NCBI RefSeq assembly: GCF_001636425.1
Contig: NZ_KV440953.1
Coordinates: 1,252,847 to 1,316,846 of the forward strand
Source: Heyndrickxia acidicola
Lineage (GTDB): Bacteria > Bacillota > Bacilli > Bacillales > Bacillaceae_C
DNA: 64,000 nucleotides
Reading direction: 5' to 3'
The position numbers and the translations under genes were made by a program. The notes beneath the pieces are model-generated. The model had not been told where the DNA came from. It did not search any database and saw only the letters and a program-made list of their open reading frames with translations. Positions 8,696 to 18,118 of this stretch are shown here, piece after piece. Within the stretch, counting starts at the first letter, position 1, and every line of letters starts with the position of its first letter.

Positions 8696-10003
8696 CTATG
8701 CACCCTTTTCCATCTTCAGGTTTTGTTTATCCCAGATTTTAAAGAATGGAAAATAGATGACAAAACCGATCGCCAGGTTGATCAGCTGCATTAAGGAGCC
8801 GACAATACTTCCGGTTGCAAGGAATCCTCCGATTATAGGCGGCGTTGTCCACGGAGGAAGGGTTCCATTCGTTTTTGGCACAAGACCGGTATGCATTGCA
8901 ATATAGGTAACAATCGTTGTCACAAGCGGCGTCAGGATGAATGGAATCATGAGAAGCGGGTTCATAACGATTGGTGCACCGAAGACAATCGGTTCATTGA
9001 TATTGAAAATTCCCGGTGCAATGGCCAGTCTTCCCAGCTGCTTGGCTTGCTGGCTTTTTGAGAAAAAGACCATCATGAGCGCGAATGTGATGGTAGCACC
9101 GGATCCGCCCATATAAATGAAAATATCAAAGAATGGCTGGGTAAATACATGCGGGAGTGCTTCATGATTTTGAAATGCAATCCGGTTCGCATCCGTAGCC
9201 GCAAGCCAGACCGGTCCCATAACGCTTCCGACAATGGCGGCTCCGTGCAAACCAACCGTCCATAAAAGCTGAAGCAGCAGGACGATCACAAGCGTTCCAA
9301 TCAAGGATCCTCCAAACGCAGAGAGCGGTCCCTGCAGGAGAGTGCCGACTACATTGTGTAGGCTTCCAAACGAAGTTTGTTCCACTAACAGGCGGAGAAT
9401 CCAAACCACCGCAATGACGACAAACCCCGGAATGAGCGCGATAAAGCTTTTACTGACAGATGGCGGCACACCGTCCGGCAGTTTAATGACAATGTTCTTC
9501 TGTACAATAAAACGGTAGATTTCAGTAGAAAGAATGGCGAGAATCATCGCAACAAACAAGCCTTTGCTGCCAAGGTAGGACAAGGAAAGAACGCCGTCTA
9601 CTTCAATGGCTGTTTTGGCGCCCAGAGGTGTAAACATCGTAAAATACGGCGTGGCCAAAACAAAGGCCGCAACAGAAATCGCCCCTGCAGATAGGGCATC
9701 CACATTGTATTTTTCCGCTAGGCGGTAGGCAATCCCGAAGGCGGCAATCAGGGCCATAATATTAAAGCTGGCATTCACTGGATAGAGAAGCTTTGTTTGC
9801 CAGCTTGCTCCAAAGGTTCGTGCCATAAAATCCGCATACCCCGGAATGGGAAGGCTGCTGATAATAAGAAACAGCGATCCGATAATCAAAAGCGGCATCG
9901 TTAGGATAATCCCGTCACGAAGAGCCTGTAAATGTCTTTGACCGGCAACTCTTCCTGCAGCCGGCAGTATTTTGTTCTCAACAAATTGGCTGACATTGCT
10001 CAT
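8696..10003 (-). CDS. chbC: PTS lactose/cellobiose-family EIIC permease
   Basis: 435 residues with about ten membrane segments. It shows the family's conserved loops: GLHGAAIVGSVMGPVW near residue 251, the FNINEPIVFGAPIVMNP signature near 330 and PPWTTPPIIGGFLATG near 383. It forms the sugar channel and works with the EIIA and EIIB encoded on either side. GAGGTGATCGT precedes the ATG. Close to LicC/CelB. Confidence 0.92.
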   Translation of the reverse strand: MSNVSQFVENKILPAAGRVAGQRHLQALRDGIILTMPLLIIGSLFLIISSLPIPGYADFMARTFGASWQTKLLYPVNASFNIMALIAAFGIAYRLAEKYNVDALSAGAISVAAFVLATPYFTMFTPLGAKTAIEVDGVLSLSYLGSKGLFVAMILAILSTEIYRFIVQKNIVIKLPDGVPPSVSKSFIALIPGFVVIAVVWILRLLVEQTSFGSLHNVVGTLLQGPLSAFGGSLIGTLVIVLLLQLLWTVGLHGAAIVGSVMGPVWLAATDANRIAFQNHEALPHVFTQPFFDIFIYMGGSGATITFALMMVFFSKSQQAKQLGRLAIAPGIFNINEPIVFGAPIVMNPLLMIPFILTPLVTTIVTYIAMHTGLVPKTNGTLPPWTTPPIIGGFLATGSIVGSLMQLINLAIGFVIYFPFFKIWDKQNLKMEKGA

Positions 10004-10046
10004 ACGATCACCTCGTCTGTTTTTGGTTATTACGGGGCCAATCGAA

Positions 10047-10352
10047 TTACGGAATGAGTGACAGGGCGTGCTTTAACACTTCAGGGCCATTGCACATCCC
10101 ATAATGAACCGTGTTGATCGCTTCTACTTTTATACCTTTTGTTTCTCCTTTTTTCTTTAATTGCGGCAAAAGATAGCGTACCTGCGGGCCGATTAAGAGC
10201 ACGTCCGCCCTATCCAAATGGCGGTCCACTTCACTAGCCCCTACGGCCCAAATTTCTGCTTCCACTCCCTGTGTTTTGGCGGCCGTCTCCATTTTTGTCA
10301 CCAAAAGGCTTGTTGACATGCCGGCAGCGCAGCAAAGCAAAATGTGTTTCAT
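10047..10352 (-). CDS. chbB: PTS lactose/cellobiose-family EIIB component
   Basis: 101 residues. The phosphorylated cysteine lies in the P-loop [14 protein letters not shown] at residues 4-17. It transfers phosphate from EIIA to the incoming sugar. It is the first gene of the minus-strand operon EIIB-EIIC-EIIA-GH4-ChbG. No dedicated regulator (LicR, ChbR, RpiR) lies next to it, so control is through the upstream cre site or a distant factor. Confidence 0.92.
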   Translation of the reverse strand: MKHILLCCAAGMSTSLLVTKMETAAKTQGVEAEIWAVGASEVDRHLDRADVLLIGPQVRYLLPQLKKKGETKGIKVEAINTVHYGMCNGPEVLKHALSLIP

Positions 10353-10371
10353 CCAATTCCCCCTCTTTTTG

Positions 10372-10385
10372 TGTAATCGCTTACA
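10372..10385 (-). promoter_or_regulatory. CcpA cre site upstream of the PTS operon
   Basis: TGTAATCGCTTACA fits the cre consensus TGWNANCGNTNWCA at every position. It lies about 20 bases upstream of the EIIB start, downstream of where the promoter must be, so CcpA bound here would act as a roadblock. The promoter itself could not be fixed. Confidence 0.8.
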
Positions 10386-10555
10386 ATTTTTAGGATGTAT
10401 AATGCCAATCTGCTAATCTACCACTAAGGTATTCTCTTCTTTTTCACTTTATGTATAGGGAAAAAGGGAATCACTGCAGAAATATATTACCGATTTTTTC
10501 CTATTATCTCGTGCTGTTCATTTCGTAAAATAACGAGGATGAATGCCGACACTAA

Positions 10556-11265
10556 ACTGCTGAATCCATTTCCTTTTCTTCCTTCGTCTTCAATTTATCC
10601 CACATCCGGAAGAATGGAAGGTAAATGAAGAAGTCCAGGACCATACTGACGAGAGCATGACAGCGCCGGAAATATGGTCGCCTGTCGCAAAAAATCCGGA
10701 AATAATGGGTGGTGTGGTCCATGGCACAGCAGCGATTGTTTTGGCTATAAGCCCAGTTTCCATACCAATTTAGGTACCTATTACATTCACAATCGGAGCA
10801 AGGAAAAACGGAATGATTAGAAGTGGTTTCAGGACAATCGTCGTACCCAAAATGACGGGGTCATTGATCATGAATAAACAGGAAGGCAACGCCAGCTTAC
10901 CGAGTTGTTTGAGCTGTTTGCTTTTTGCCCAGAAAATCATCAAAATCACAAAGGAAATCGTCCCGCCTGTTCCCCCAATGGTGACAAAGCTTCCATAGAA
11001 TTCATTGGTAAAGATATTGGGAATTGGCTGGTGCTGCGCAAATGCAGCGGCATTTTCGCCAGTTGCCTTTAACCAAATCGGGCTCATTACCATTCCGACA
11101 ATATTGTCGCCATGAAGGCCCCCAATCCAAAATAAGCTGATCAAAAATACGCCTACAATCGTCCCTGCAAGAGGATGCTGAGCGGCTGGGAAAGAACGGC
11201 GGCAACAACATTGTGAAGACTCGCTGCTGAAGTTGCTCCAATTTCGTGCAGGTGATCAATCAAAA
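10556..11265 (-). pseudogene. Decayed PTS EIIC permease (second copy)
   Basis: Family motifs appear in several frames: LHNVVAAVLSQPLSILLQG, then IGGLHGDNIVGMVMSPIWLKA and FMINDPVILGTTIVLKP in the longest open part (10770-11144). After an in-frame stop, METGLIAKTIAAVPWTTPP continues with further shifts to about 10556. The N-terminal half is absent. It is a clear paralogue of the intact EIIC next door but has different residues, so it is an old remnant of another PTS system and not a recent duplication. Confidence 0.85.
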
Positions 11266-11481
11266 GACACACCCCTCTTTTTTCCAGTATTATCCCTATT
11301 GTGATTTGCTTTATATTCGTATGCGAGGTTGTCCGCTTCTTTCGCTTTTTCTGGTTGAAAAATGGAAAAACGCGGCTAAGAGATCACTTAGGAAGACAAC
11401 AATTCCTTCTTATCCTCCAAAGACCCAATAGCACAAGCTACTCATCCAACATAATATGAAGTACAAAGGAAGGAGGGAAAT

Positions 11482-11733
11482 ATGATGAGTGACTATGATA
11501 ATATCTTTAAGCATGCTTCGAACCAGGCCAATGACTTGGTTCACAAAACGGTGGATACTGCTAATAATGTCGTGAAGAACGTAGTGGGTGAAGGCGGCTT
11601 AATCGGCAAAGTGGCAGATACATCCTCCAGCATCCTGAAAAACACTTCCAGCTTCGGAAATGGCATGGTTGGGAAAACGGTCGATACAACCTCAAAGGTC
11701 GTCAAAGGGGTATCGAATAAATTTAAACGATAG
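11482..11733 (+). CDS. Small repetitive amphipathic protein, function unknown
   Basis: 83 residues, no cysteines, no signal peptide. Three imperfect repeats of about 25 residues carry the pattern (V)xKTVDTxxxVVKxV: positions 20-34, about 43-57 with KVADTSSSILKN, and 62-76. The composition (K, T, N, S, V) resembles late-embryogenesis-like or coat-associated stress peptides, but no family can be named. GGAGGG lies six bases before the ATG and a good terminator follows, so it is a genuine monocistronic gene. Confidence 0.7.
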   Translation: MMSDYDNIFKHASNQANDLVHKTVDTANNVVKNVVGEGGLIGKVADTSSSILKNTSSFGNGMVGKTVDTTSKVVKGVSNKFKR

Positions 11734-11745
11734 TTGGACTCAGAA

Positions 11746-11783
11746 GGAGGGCGCTTTTAGGAATAAAAGCCCCTCTCTTTTTT
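11746..11783 (+). terminator. Rho-independent terminator
   Basis: A GGAGGG-GCTTTTA stem pairs with TAAAAGC-CCTC around a short loop, followed by CTTTTTTT, just after the small repetitive gene. Confidence 0.85.
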
Positions 11784-11930
11784 TCCACAGTTTTCCTTAA
11801 AAACATAAAAGAAAATCGGACAAACCACTGCTCTTCTCTTTCGTTTGCAATTGAATAAAATGGAAATATATGTTTTAATAAAAGAAACTATATAGTCAGT
11901 TTTTATATAAACTAATAAGGAAGTGTGCAG

Positions 11931-12381
11931 GGATGAGAATTCAAAAGATCCAATGGGCCGGAATTTTAATCGAGGATCAGGGTACAGTTTTGATGGTGGA
12001 TCTTCTGCGGCAGGCTGCCATCCCGCTGCTGGCCGTGATAATCAGGATGGCTATAAAAGACATGATTGTCGAGTGAATCCAAGATGTACTGGTCGAAAGC
12101 AGCAACAGCACACCAAGAAGCCTCGCAAGCCCTGCCCTTTGCAGTATTTTTTTCCTGCCAATTAAATCTGAAATATATCCTGCATATAATCCGGCGCAAA
12201 ATCCAATTATGACGGTAAAGATCATGAGAATACCGGTTAGCTTCTCTCCAAACCGGGAAGCAAAGTAGATGCCCATGAATGGAATGTATATTGAGGTGGA
12301 CAAACCGTTCAGGAAAACATCAAGAATCCGGATTTTTATATTTTGGTACAGCTTCATTCGTTCCATTGTCGATAACCTCAT
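11931..12381 (-). pseudogene. N-terminal remnant of an MFS transporter
   Basis: The start is intact (MRLSTMERMKLYQNIKIRI) and four membrane segments follow, with the MFS motif A variant GYISDLIGRKKIL near residue 68. After ASSGMAA the frame shifts (the +1 frame gives PAAEDP) and coding potential ends about 30 codons later. A working MFS has about 400 residues, so this is a truncated, inactive gene. Confidence 0.8.
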
Positions 12382-12439
12382 TTGTAATGCTTGCTTTTAT
12401 GTTCTACTAGATTTATAAGACGTTCCAACGAACACATCC

Positions 12440-13003
12440 TTACAGCAAAAACTGATCTTTTATCCAGGCAGCTGCCTCTTCTGCGCTGATATGGGTATTA
12501 TTCAGCTTTACATAATTCTTTCTTTGGATCTCCCCCTCCCATGAGTTCAATCTATGCTTTTTCATGGAGCTTTTTAATTCAGCCTCGGAGTATTCAACAT
12601 TCCTTTTGGTCGGCTTGTGTGCAAGGCGGTTAGGGCTTTTATTGCGCTCAAGCCTAACCTCGAGCTCGGTCTCCAGTTCAATCAGATAAACGCTTCCTCC
12701 ATTGGACTCAAAAATTTCACATATCCTGTCTACATACTCCCAATCCTTTTGCTGGCTAAAAGCCCATACAAAGGTAAAAATTAACCCTTCCATGTTACTT
12801 TTTGCTGCGGCTTCAAATATTTCAAACCTGAATAAGTTAGCCAGCCTCCACATTTCCGGAGTGAATCCAAAAAAAGGCTCCAATAAATCGATGGTCATAT
12901 GATTATGAAACAGCTTTAATTCCGTTATCTTTGCCAATTCCTGTCCAACAGTCATCTTGCCGGATGCCTGCGGTCCAAAAATTAATACACATTTTGCCAT
13001 CAT
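12440..13003 (-). CDS. P-loop kinase-like ATPase (AAA/shikimate-kinase-like)
   Basis: 187 residues from MMAKCVLIFGPQASGKMTVG, which contains a Walker A motif GPQASGKM at residues 9-16. An NHMTIDLLEPF segment and a basic lid region (LERNKSPNRLAHKPTKRN) follow, typical of small-molecule or nucleotide kinases. AAAGGAGG lies just upstream of the double ATG. A longer open frame to 13240 has no start signal. The substrate is unknown. Confidence 0.75.
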   Translation of the reverse strand: MMAKCVLIFGPQASGKMTVGQELAKITELKLFHNHMTIDLLEPFFGFTPEMWRLANLFRFEIFEAAAKSNMEGLIFTFVWAFSQQKDWEYVDRICEIFESNGGSVYLIELETELEVRLERNKSPNRLAHKPTKRNVEYSEAELKSSMKKHRLNSWEGEIQRKNYVKLNNTHISAEEAAAWIKDQFLL

Positions 13004-13403
13004 GCTCCTCCTTTGAAATATTGTATGTAAACGGGGATTCACGCTAAAAAGGCTGAGATGTATTCGTTTACCTGTTAACCCTTCACTCCTGCAATGCCCA
13101 GAATATCTACCATATGTAAATTTATGTTCTAAAGAATCTTCAATATGGATACCGAAATCTCCTGCCCAGCCTGTACCCGGCAAAAAAAGATTAATCCTGT
13201 CCCAGCCCCGTTTGTTACGCCATGATGCTGCCCCATCCAAAAACCCCCTATTTTTGACAATATCTACTTTTAAACTAGCAAAAATTTGCCAATTTTCAAA
13301 CAGTTTATTTTATTGCTGCTTTCCAAAATTAGAGGGTTTTCACAAAATAGCGTTTCGATACACTTTAATCTGCACTTTTTTTGAAGATTAGTAGCAGGCC
13401 GTA

Positions 13404-15284
13404 TTATTTCTTCCGGAATAAAAGCTGCAAAAGCTGACCTGCTGTCTTTTTTCCCTTTAAATATTGGCGTCCTCCTTCTGCATGCTGTACTTCCACCTCA
13501 TAGGGTCTCATCATTTCGTTATCTTCATGGTCCAGAATGTGGCAGTGCCATACATAGGCCGGAAATTGGCCCGGATTAAAGGGGTATTTATTTTCTCCCA
13601 GCTTTACTTTATTTACCGGTGTATCAATTGGGGCAAAGCGGACACGTATTGTTGTCACTTCCCCAGGGTTGGCAGCAACAATATCATGCCAGCCCTGTTC
13701 TGCAGGCTCTGACAGTTTTAGTTTTCCAATTAGATAGTTTTTTACAGAGAGCCCCTTTGTTGGATGGTCCAACGGCATTTTCCCATTTAACTTCAGCCAA
13801 TCGGCCAGATAGCGATCTTTATCAAAAGGCTGACGGCTGACGATTTGAAAGGGAACCAGATGGATATGTATAGGGTGGGTATCCCCTGTAACATTCACCA
13901 GTTCCCAATCCTCAGTGGAGCCAATCATTGGCTTTTCAGAAATGGGGGCGCTCCATGTCTGGCCATCCAGCAAAAGTGAAAGTGAATGATTACTGTTGGT
14001 CAATTCTTCATTTAATGTAAGTGTGCGCTTCGGAGCGTTGGGCTTCAAAGACGGGATCGTGTTTAATTTCGCTGGCAATGGATTTGGAAAGCGTGGAATG
14101 GAAGCAACAACCTTCCATTGCATAATGTCCGCAACGGGTTCGAAAGGATCGAGTGAAGGCTGATCCGGACTAAAGGGTGCAGGCGCATCGTTTTTCAAGA
14201 TAAGTGTGGTTCCGGACGGAAGCCGTGAAAAGTCCAGCAGAACATCCGCTCGCTGACCTGGGGCCAATAATAATTCAGTCTTTTCAACAGGCTTTGGCAA
14301 AAATCCCTCGTCACGGGCAATGACAGTAAAGGGTAAGAAAGTGCCCTGATATGGAATTTTCATTCGATAAAAACGGGCATTCGAGCCATTCAGAAGCCGA
14401 AAACGGTATTGCCGCCGTTTCACCTCCAGAAAAGGCCAGACTTTCCCGTTCACCATAATGGTGTTGCCGAAGTTTTCAGGCGCCCAGTAAGGATGGACTT
14501 CCGGGCTCTCCCCGCTATTCTTCATCTCCAAAAGCTGCCCCTTGTCATCAAAGGTGCGGTCCTGAATGACCAAAGGAACATCTAAATCACCATCAGGCAG
14601 CTGCTGGTTTAAAGAGAGCTTTGAATCTCTTACTATATATAGCCCTGCCAATCCTGCATAGACATTTAGCCGGGTGATGCCAAGTGTATGGTCATGGTAC
14701 CAAAGGGTTGCGTCTGGCTGGGTATTCAGATATTCATATTCGTCTGTTTTAAAAGCAGGGCCCGTTTTCTCTTTGTTTTTCGTAAACCAGGCATCTGGAT
14801 GGCCGTCATACGGAGGAGGATTTTCGCCGCCGTGAAGATGGGTAACGATGGGAATCGGCGCTTGTAATTCCGCAATCCCTTTTCGCGTTACAGGATTGAA
14901 TGGAACGGGATAAGCAGCTGGAGGAAAGGATTTTTGATTGGGATTTGCCCAGTGAATCGTTCCATCAACAGGAAGAAAATGAGGCCCATCCAGTCGATTG
15001 ACCCACTTTACCTTTACAGGAATTCCTCTAACCGCTTCAAAGGTTGGGCCGGGAGCATGCCGGGCATATTTTCCCCCTGCTTCGTCTTTTACAATGCCTC
15101 CATAGCCGAATACTTGTGTTTTTGGAAAGCCCTCCGGAAGAATTTGCTGCTCGAAAGCACTGACATCCACTTCATATTCATGCCGTACTCTTCCACTTTG
15201 GTCCTTCGCCAGTTTTGGCATGAATACAGGCGGGATGGGCAGAGGACTTTTAAATTTTCCTATCTGCTTAGGATTTAAGACCAT
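13404..15284 (-). CDS. Multicopper oxidase, CotA-like laccase
   Basis: About 626 residues. All four copper-binding motifs are visible: HLHGG near residue 149, WYHDH near 195, HPIHIH near 470 and HCHILDHEDNEMM near 580 (T1 cysteine, histidine and axial methionine). Sequence and order match the CotA/bilirubin-oxidase group, though it is about 110 residues longer than B. subtilis CotA, with a basic C-terminal tail. CotA is a spore-coat laccase that makes brown pigment; the spore location is inferred. The ATG at 15284 has AAGGAG nine bases before it, better than the upstream ATG at 15332. Confidence 0.88.
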   Translation of the reverse strand: MVLNPKQIGKFKSPLPIPPVFMPKLAKDQSGRVRHEYEVDVSAFEQQILPEGFPKTQVFGYGGIVKDEAGGKYARHAPGPTFEAVRGIPVKVKWVNRLDGPHFLPVDGTIHWANPNQKSFPPAAYPVPFNPVTRKGIAELQAPIPIVTHLHGGENPPPYDGHPDAWFTKNKEKTGPAFKTDEYEYLNTQPDATLWYHDHTLGITRLNVYAGLAGLYIVRDSKLSLNQQLPDGDLDVPLVIQDRTFDDKGQLLEMKNSGESPEVHPYWAPENFGNTIMVNGKVWPFLEVKRRQYRFRLLNGSNARFYRMKIPYQGTFLPFTVIARDEGFLPKPVEKTELLLAPGQRADVLLDFSRLPSGTTLILKNDAPAPFSPDQPSLDPFEPVADIMQWKVVASIPRFPNPLPAKLNTIPSLKPNAPKRTLTLNEELTNSNHSLSLLLDGQTWSAPISEKPMIGSTEDWELVNVTGDTHPIHIHLVPFQIVSRQPFDKDRYLADWLKLNGKMPLDHPTKGLSVKNYLIGKLKLSEPAEQGWHDIVAANPGEVTTIRVRFAPIDTPVNKVKLGENKYPFNPGQFPAYVWHCHILDHEDNEMMRPYEVEVQHAEGGRQYLKGKKTAGQLLQLLFRKK

Positions 15285-15370
15285 GCTCAGAAACTCCTTT
15301 TTTACCAGTTTATTCAGGTTTGGCGCCGTCATATGCCCTTAAAAAACGAATGGAGTCTCTGAGACGACAG

Positions 15371-16264
15371 CTATTCTTGCAAAGAAGCAGCTGTTTCACC
15401 CGTGACTGCCTTCTTATTCGCTCTTTTTTCATTGCCGTTTACAAAGCTTAAAATCGAACCCTTTTGATCTTCGTCGGGTTCACTTTGCCGAATCACTCGT
15501 AATTTTTCCAGGGCTTTTTCAAAGGATAATTCTTCTCTCACGATGTCCCCGATCTCTGCTAAATCCTGAAAATATCCCCAGAATTCTTCATGGGTTTCCG
15601 GCACATGATGGGACGTTACATAGTGATCTGCATCGTAATGTTTAATTTTATCAATCAGTTTCTTGAATTCATTGTGGTCATAGCTTGGCGGCCCGCTATG
15701 ATAATCCTCACATAAGCAATCACCAAGAAACAGGACCTTCTCCTCCGGGACATAAATGATGGAGGAATCCTCTGCATGCCCTCCTCCTACATGCTGGACC
15801 ACACATGTTATGCCTCCTAAATCTATTTCAATTTTGTCATCAAAGATGATATCCGGAGTCATCAGCTTCAAGCCATGCCGTGTCGGCATTTCCGCTTTGA
15901 TCATATCGCGGCAAAACGGCGTCTCTTCCCCTTTTTCTACGCGGCTGTCCAATGAAGCATCGTCCCATTTAAGCTCCTTCATATACCCAAGCTTCTTTTT
16001 TGTTCCTCGGTGGCTTATCGCCAATCCTCCCATTGCATCCATTCCGAATGTATGATCCCAATGCCAATGCGTGATAGTAACATACTTGATTGGCTGTATA
16101 TCCAGCTCTGATGCTTTTTGCAAAAATTCTTTGGCATGGGCAGGCGAGTTGCCGGCATCCACTATTAAACTATAAGAATCACCACAGATTAACCCCAGTG
16201 CCGGGCGGTCTGTTTCTTGAACATGGTCCATATAATACACGCGGTTCGTCAGTTTTTTTAACAT
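15371..16264 (-). CDS. MBL-fold metallo-hydrolase
   Basis: About 297 residues. The metal site THWHWDHTFG is near residue 80, with HVGGGHAEDSSIIYVP near 174, LFLGDCLCEDY near 193 and TSHHVP near 232 as further ligands. It belongs to the MBL-fold hydrolases of glyoxalase II/lactamase type; the substrate is unknown. AGGTGA lies seven bases before the ATG at 16264; an upstream ATG at 16309 lacks a site. It directly follows the divergent CPBP gene and precedes the laccase on the same strand. Confidence 0.85.
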   Translation of the reverse strand: MLKKLTNRVYYMDHVQETDRPALGLICGDSYSLIVDAGNSPAHAKEFLQKASELDIQPIKYVTITHWHWDHTFGMDAMGGLAISHRGTKKKLGYMKELKWDDASLDSRVEKGEETPFCRDMIKAEMPTRHGLKLMTPDIIFDDKIEIDLGGITCVVQHVGGGHAEDSSIIYVPEEKVLFLGDCLCEDYHSGPPSYDHNEFKKLIDKIKHYDADHYVTSHHVPETHEEFWGYFQDLAEIGDIVREELSFEKALEKLRVIRQSEPDEDQKGSILSFVNGNEKRANKKAVTGETAASLQE

Positions 16265-16392
16265 TCTTTTCACCTGCTTCTGCTTTAGTCTTTTTCCTTT
16301 TTTGGTCATTTTCTATTTTTATATTTACAAATCGTTCCCAGGAACGTATCCTTTTCCTATTATGCTATATTATACCAGTTAGGAGAATACCC

Positions 16393-17298
16393 ATGAAAAA
16401 ATGGTTTAAAAACAAAGACGGAAAAGTAAGGAGCGGCTGGAAGCTGTTACTGGCTTTTGCGTTGATGAATCTATTCACATCCCTTCTGTCCATTCCCGTT
16501 GTCATCATCTACGCGTTTACGAATATTCACGTACTTGATAACATTGATCGCTTCATGGCAGATCCCGGCGTTGATTTCTTTATGATGCTTGCTCAGCTGC
16601 TTGGCGTCATTGTAACATTAGCCGTCTGCTTAAAAAAAGAAAAACGGAATTGGCGTGATCTTGGTTTAACACCGCTTTCAAAACAGGGGAAAAATCTTTT
16701 GTTTGGCTTGTTTTTAGGAATGATCTCCATTCTGCTTTGTGCTTTTTTCATGGTAATGACAAAACAGGCAGTATTAGTTCCGGCAAAAATAACCCCTTCG
16801 CTCATACAAGGCATTCTTTTGTCCTTTATTGGATTTATTTTTGTTGCTGCCAATGAGGAGCTTTTCTTTAGAGGATATGTCATTTCGGTATTAAAGCAAA
16901 CCCGCTCTACTCCCCTGATCTATCTGGGGTCATGTTTACTGTTTAGTCTTGCTCATACAGAAAATCCACATGTTCACATCATGGGCATCATTAACATTTG
17001 CTTGATTGGACTCCTGTTTGCTTATATGTTCATACAGACAAAGTCACTGTGGATGTCGATGGGTTACCATTTTCTTTGGAATTTTTTTCAGGGGAATATC
17101 CTAGGCTTCGATGTCAGTGGTACACCAGGAAACGGCTTCTTTCACATTAAAGAAGCCGATAACCTCTTGACAGGAGGTTCCTTTGGGATTGAGGCAAGCG
17201 TTTGGACAACATTGGTGATTGTGATGGGCTTCTTTATTACAAAGCTTTTTCTTGGAAAAAAGAATACGATCAACCCAGCGTTTGATAAGCACATGTAA
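16393..17298 (+). CDS. CPBP-family intramembrane metalloprotease
   Basis: About 301 residues and eight hydrophobic segments. The abortive-infection/CAAX-protease signature is present: EELFFRGYV near residue 156, SLAHTENPHVH near 185 and YHFLWNFFQG near 225, giving the two glutamates and histidines of the active site. The family processes membrane peptides and includes bacteriocin-immunity members. AGGAG precedes the ATG at 16393; a longer frame to 16090 overlaps the MBL gene and is not real. Confidence 0.88.
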   Translation: MKKWFKNKDGKVRSGWKLLLAFALMNLFTSLLSIPVVIIYAFTNIHVLDNIDRFMADPGVDFFMMLAQLLGVIVTLAVCLKKEKRNWRDLGLTPLSKQGKNLLFGLFLGMISILLCAFFMVMTKQAVLVPAKITPSLIQGILLSFIGFIFVAANEELFFRGYVISVLKQTRSTPLIYLGSCLLFSLAHTENPHVHIMGIINICLIGLLFAYMFIQTKSLWMSMGYHFLWNFFQGNILGFDVSGTPGNGFFHIKEADNLLTGGSFGIEASVWTTLVIVMGFFITKLFLGKKNTINPAFDKHM

Positions 17299-17663
17299 AA
17301 AACGAAAAACAGCGGGCAAAATTGTTAACGGGTTCAATTTTAGGTAGAAAATATCAAATAACAAGATAAAAGGGATATTAATTCGCATATGAATTGGTAT
17401 CATTATTTTTGTTGATAAAACTACAATTTAGATATTTTAACACTATAAATCACACTATTATTCCCATACCAGTTCACCACAGTCTGCTGACTAGCAGACA
17501 CCTGCGAATCGATATGTTAAAACGTCTGCGAATTTTATAGCAAAAGGAATTAGAAAAAGACCAAACAATGATACTTGTTTGTATTGTATGAAGCTGTTAG
17601 CAAAATTAAAAAAGTGTCCTTAATACAAAATACATCTATAATAGCTCGTCCAGTAAAAACTAA

Positions 17664-17828
17664 TTATGCGGACATTTTCCCCTGTAATCTCAATTGTAAA
17701 TTTATTAAATAATCCAGTTTTTCACTAAGTATAATGGTTTCTTTAGAGGTAAATCCATTAGACATTCCAACCGAAATCATTTTTCTTCTTAGCATTTCAA
17801 TTTGTTCAAATAAATCATTATTCACCAC
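17664..17828 (-). CDS. Spo0E-family sporulation phosphatase
   Basis: 54 residues, read from a GTG with AAGGAG seven bases upstream. The Spo0E signature SEKLDYLINLQ is at residues 35-45, preceded by IEMLRRKMISVG. Spo0E-like proteins dephosphorylate Spo0A-P and so delay sporulation. It lies inside the degenerate transposon-like element but reads intact. Confidence 0.8.
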   Translation of the reverse strand: MVNNDLFEQIEMLRRKMISVGMSNGFTSKETIILSEKLDYLINLQLRLQGKMSA

Positions 17829-17932
17829 AGTTCGCTCCTTGTTTACAACAATAAACTGATTTTAACAAGTGTAAGCGAATTCAATGAAGTTGTTTTGTTC
17901 ACCAAATACCGACATAATTTATAGATTTTCTT

Positions 17933-18118
17933 CTCGCTCGTTACAACCGCCCACTTAAACATTCAGTAGAAAAGGTATGGGCTGCTATTACTCAAAATGA
18001 AAAATCAGGAATATCGATGCCCAATCTTCAAGTAGTACACCTCAAGCAAGGTGGTACTATCAAATTTAATATGAATGATGGAACAGGTAATTCCTTAGCT
18101 AAACATAAAATCCCATAA
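17933..18118 (+). pseudogene. N-terminal fragment of an SRPBCC (AHSA1-type) protein
   Basis: One frame gives RYNRPLKHSVEKVWAAIT and then LKQGGTIKFNMNDGTGNS, the conserved beginning of SRPBCC proteins, then breaks at a stop after about 60 residues. The start codon and the C-terminal two thirds are missing, so it is a remnant. Confidence 0.75.

Noticed and set aside
10386-10470. TTGGCA-containing sequence upstream of the PTS operon as a sigma-54 promoter (LevR/CelR style)
   Set aside because: The required GC at -12 with correct spacing is missing.
12440-13240. Longer N-terminus for the P-loop kinase-like gene
   Set aside because: The extra 79 residues precede a strong ribosome binding site and a typical Walker A start; no signal at the upstream ATG.
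16331-16346. CGTTCC...GGAACG palindrome as LexA/SOS box
   Set aside because: The half sites are in reverse order to the Bacillus LexA consensus CGAAC...GTTCG.
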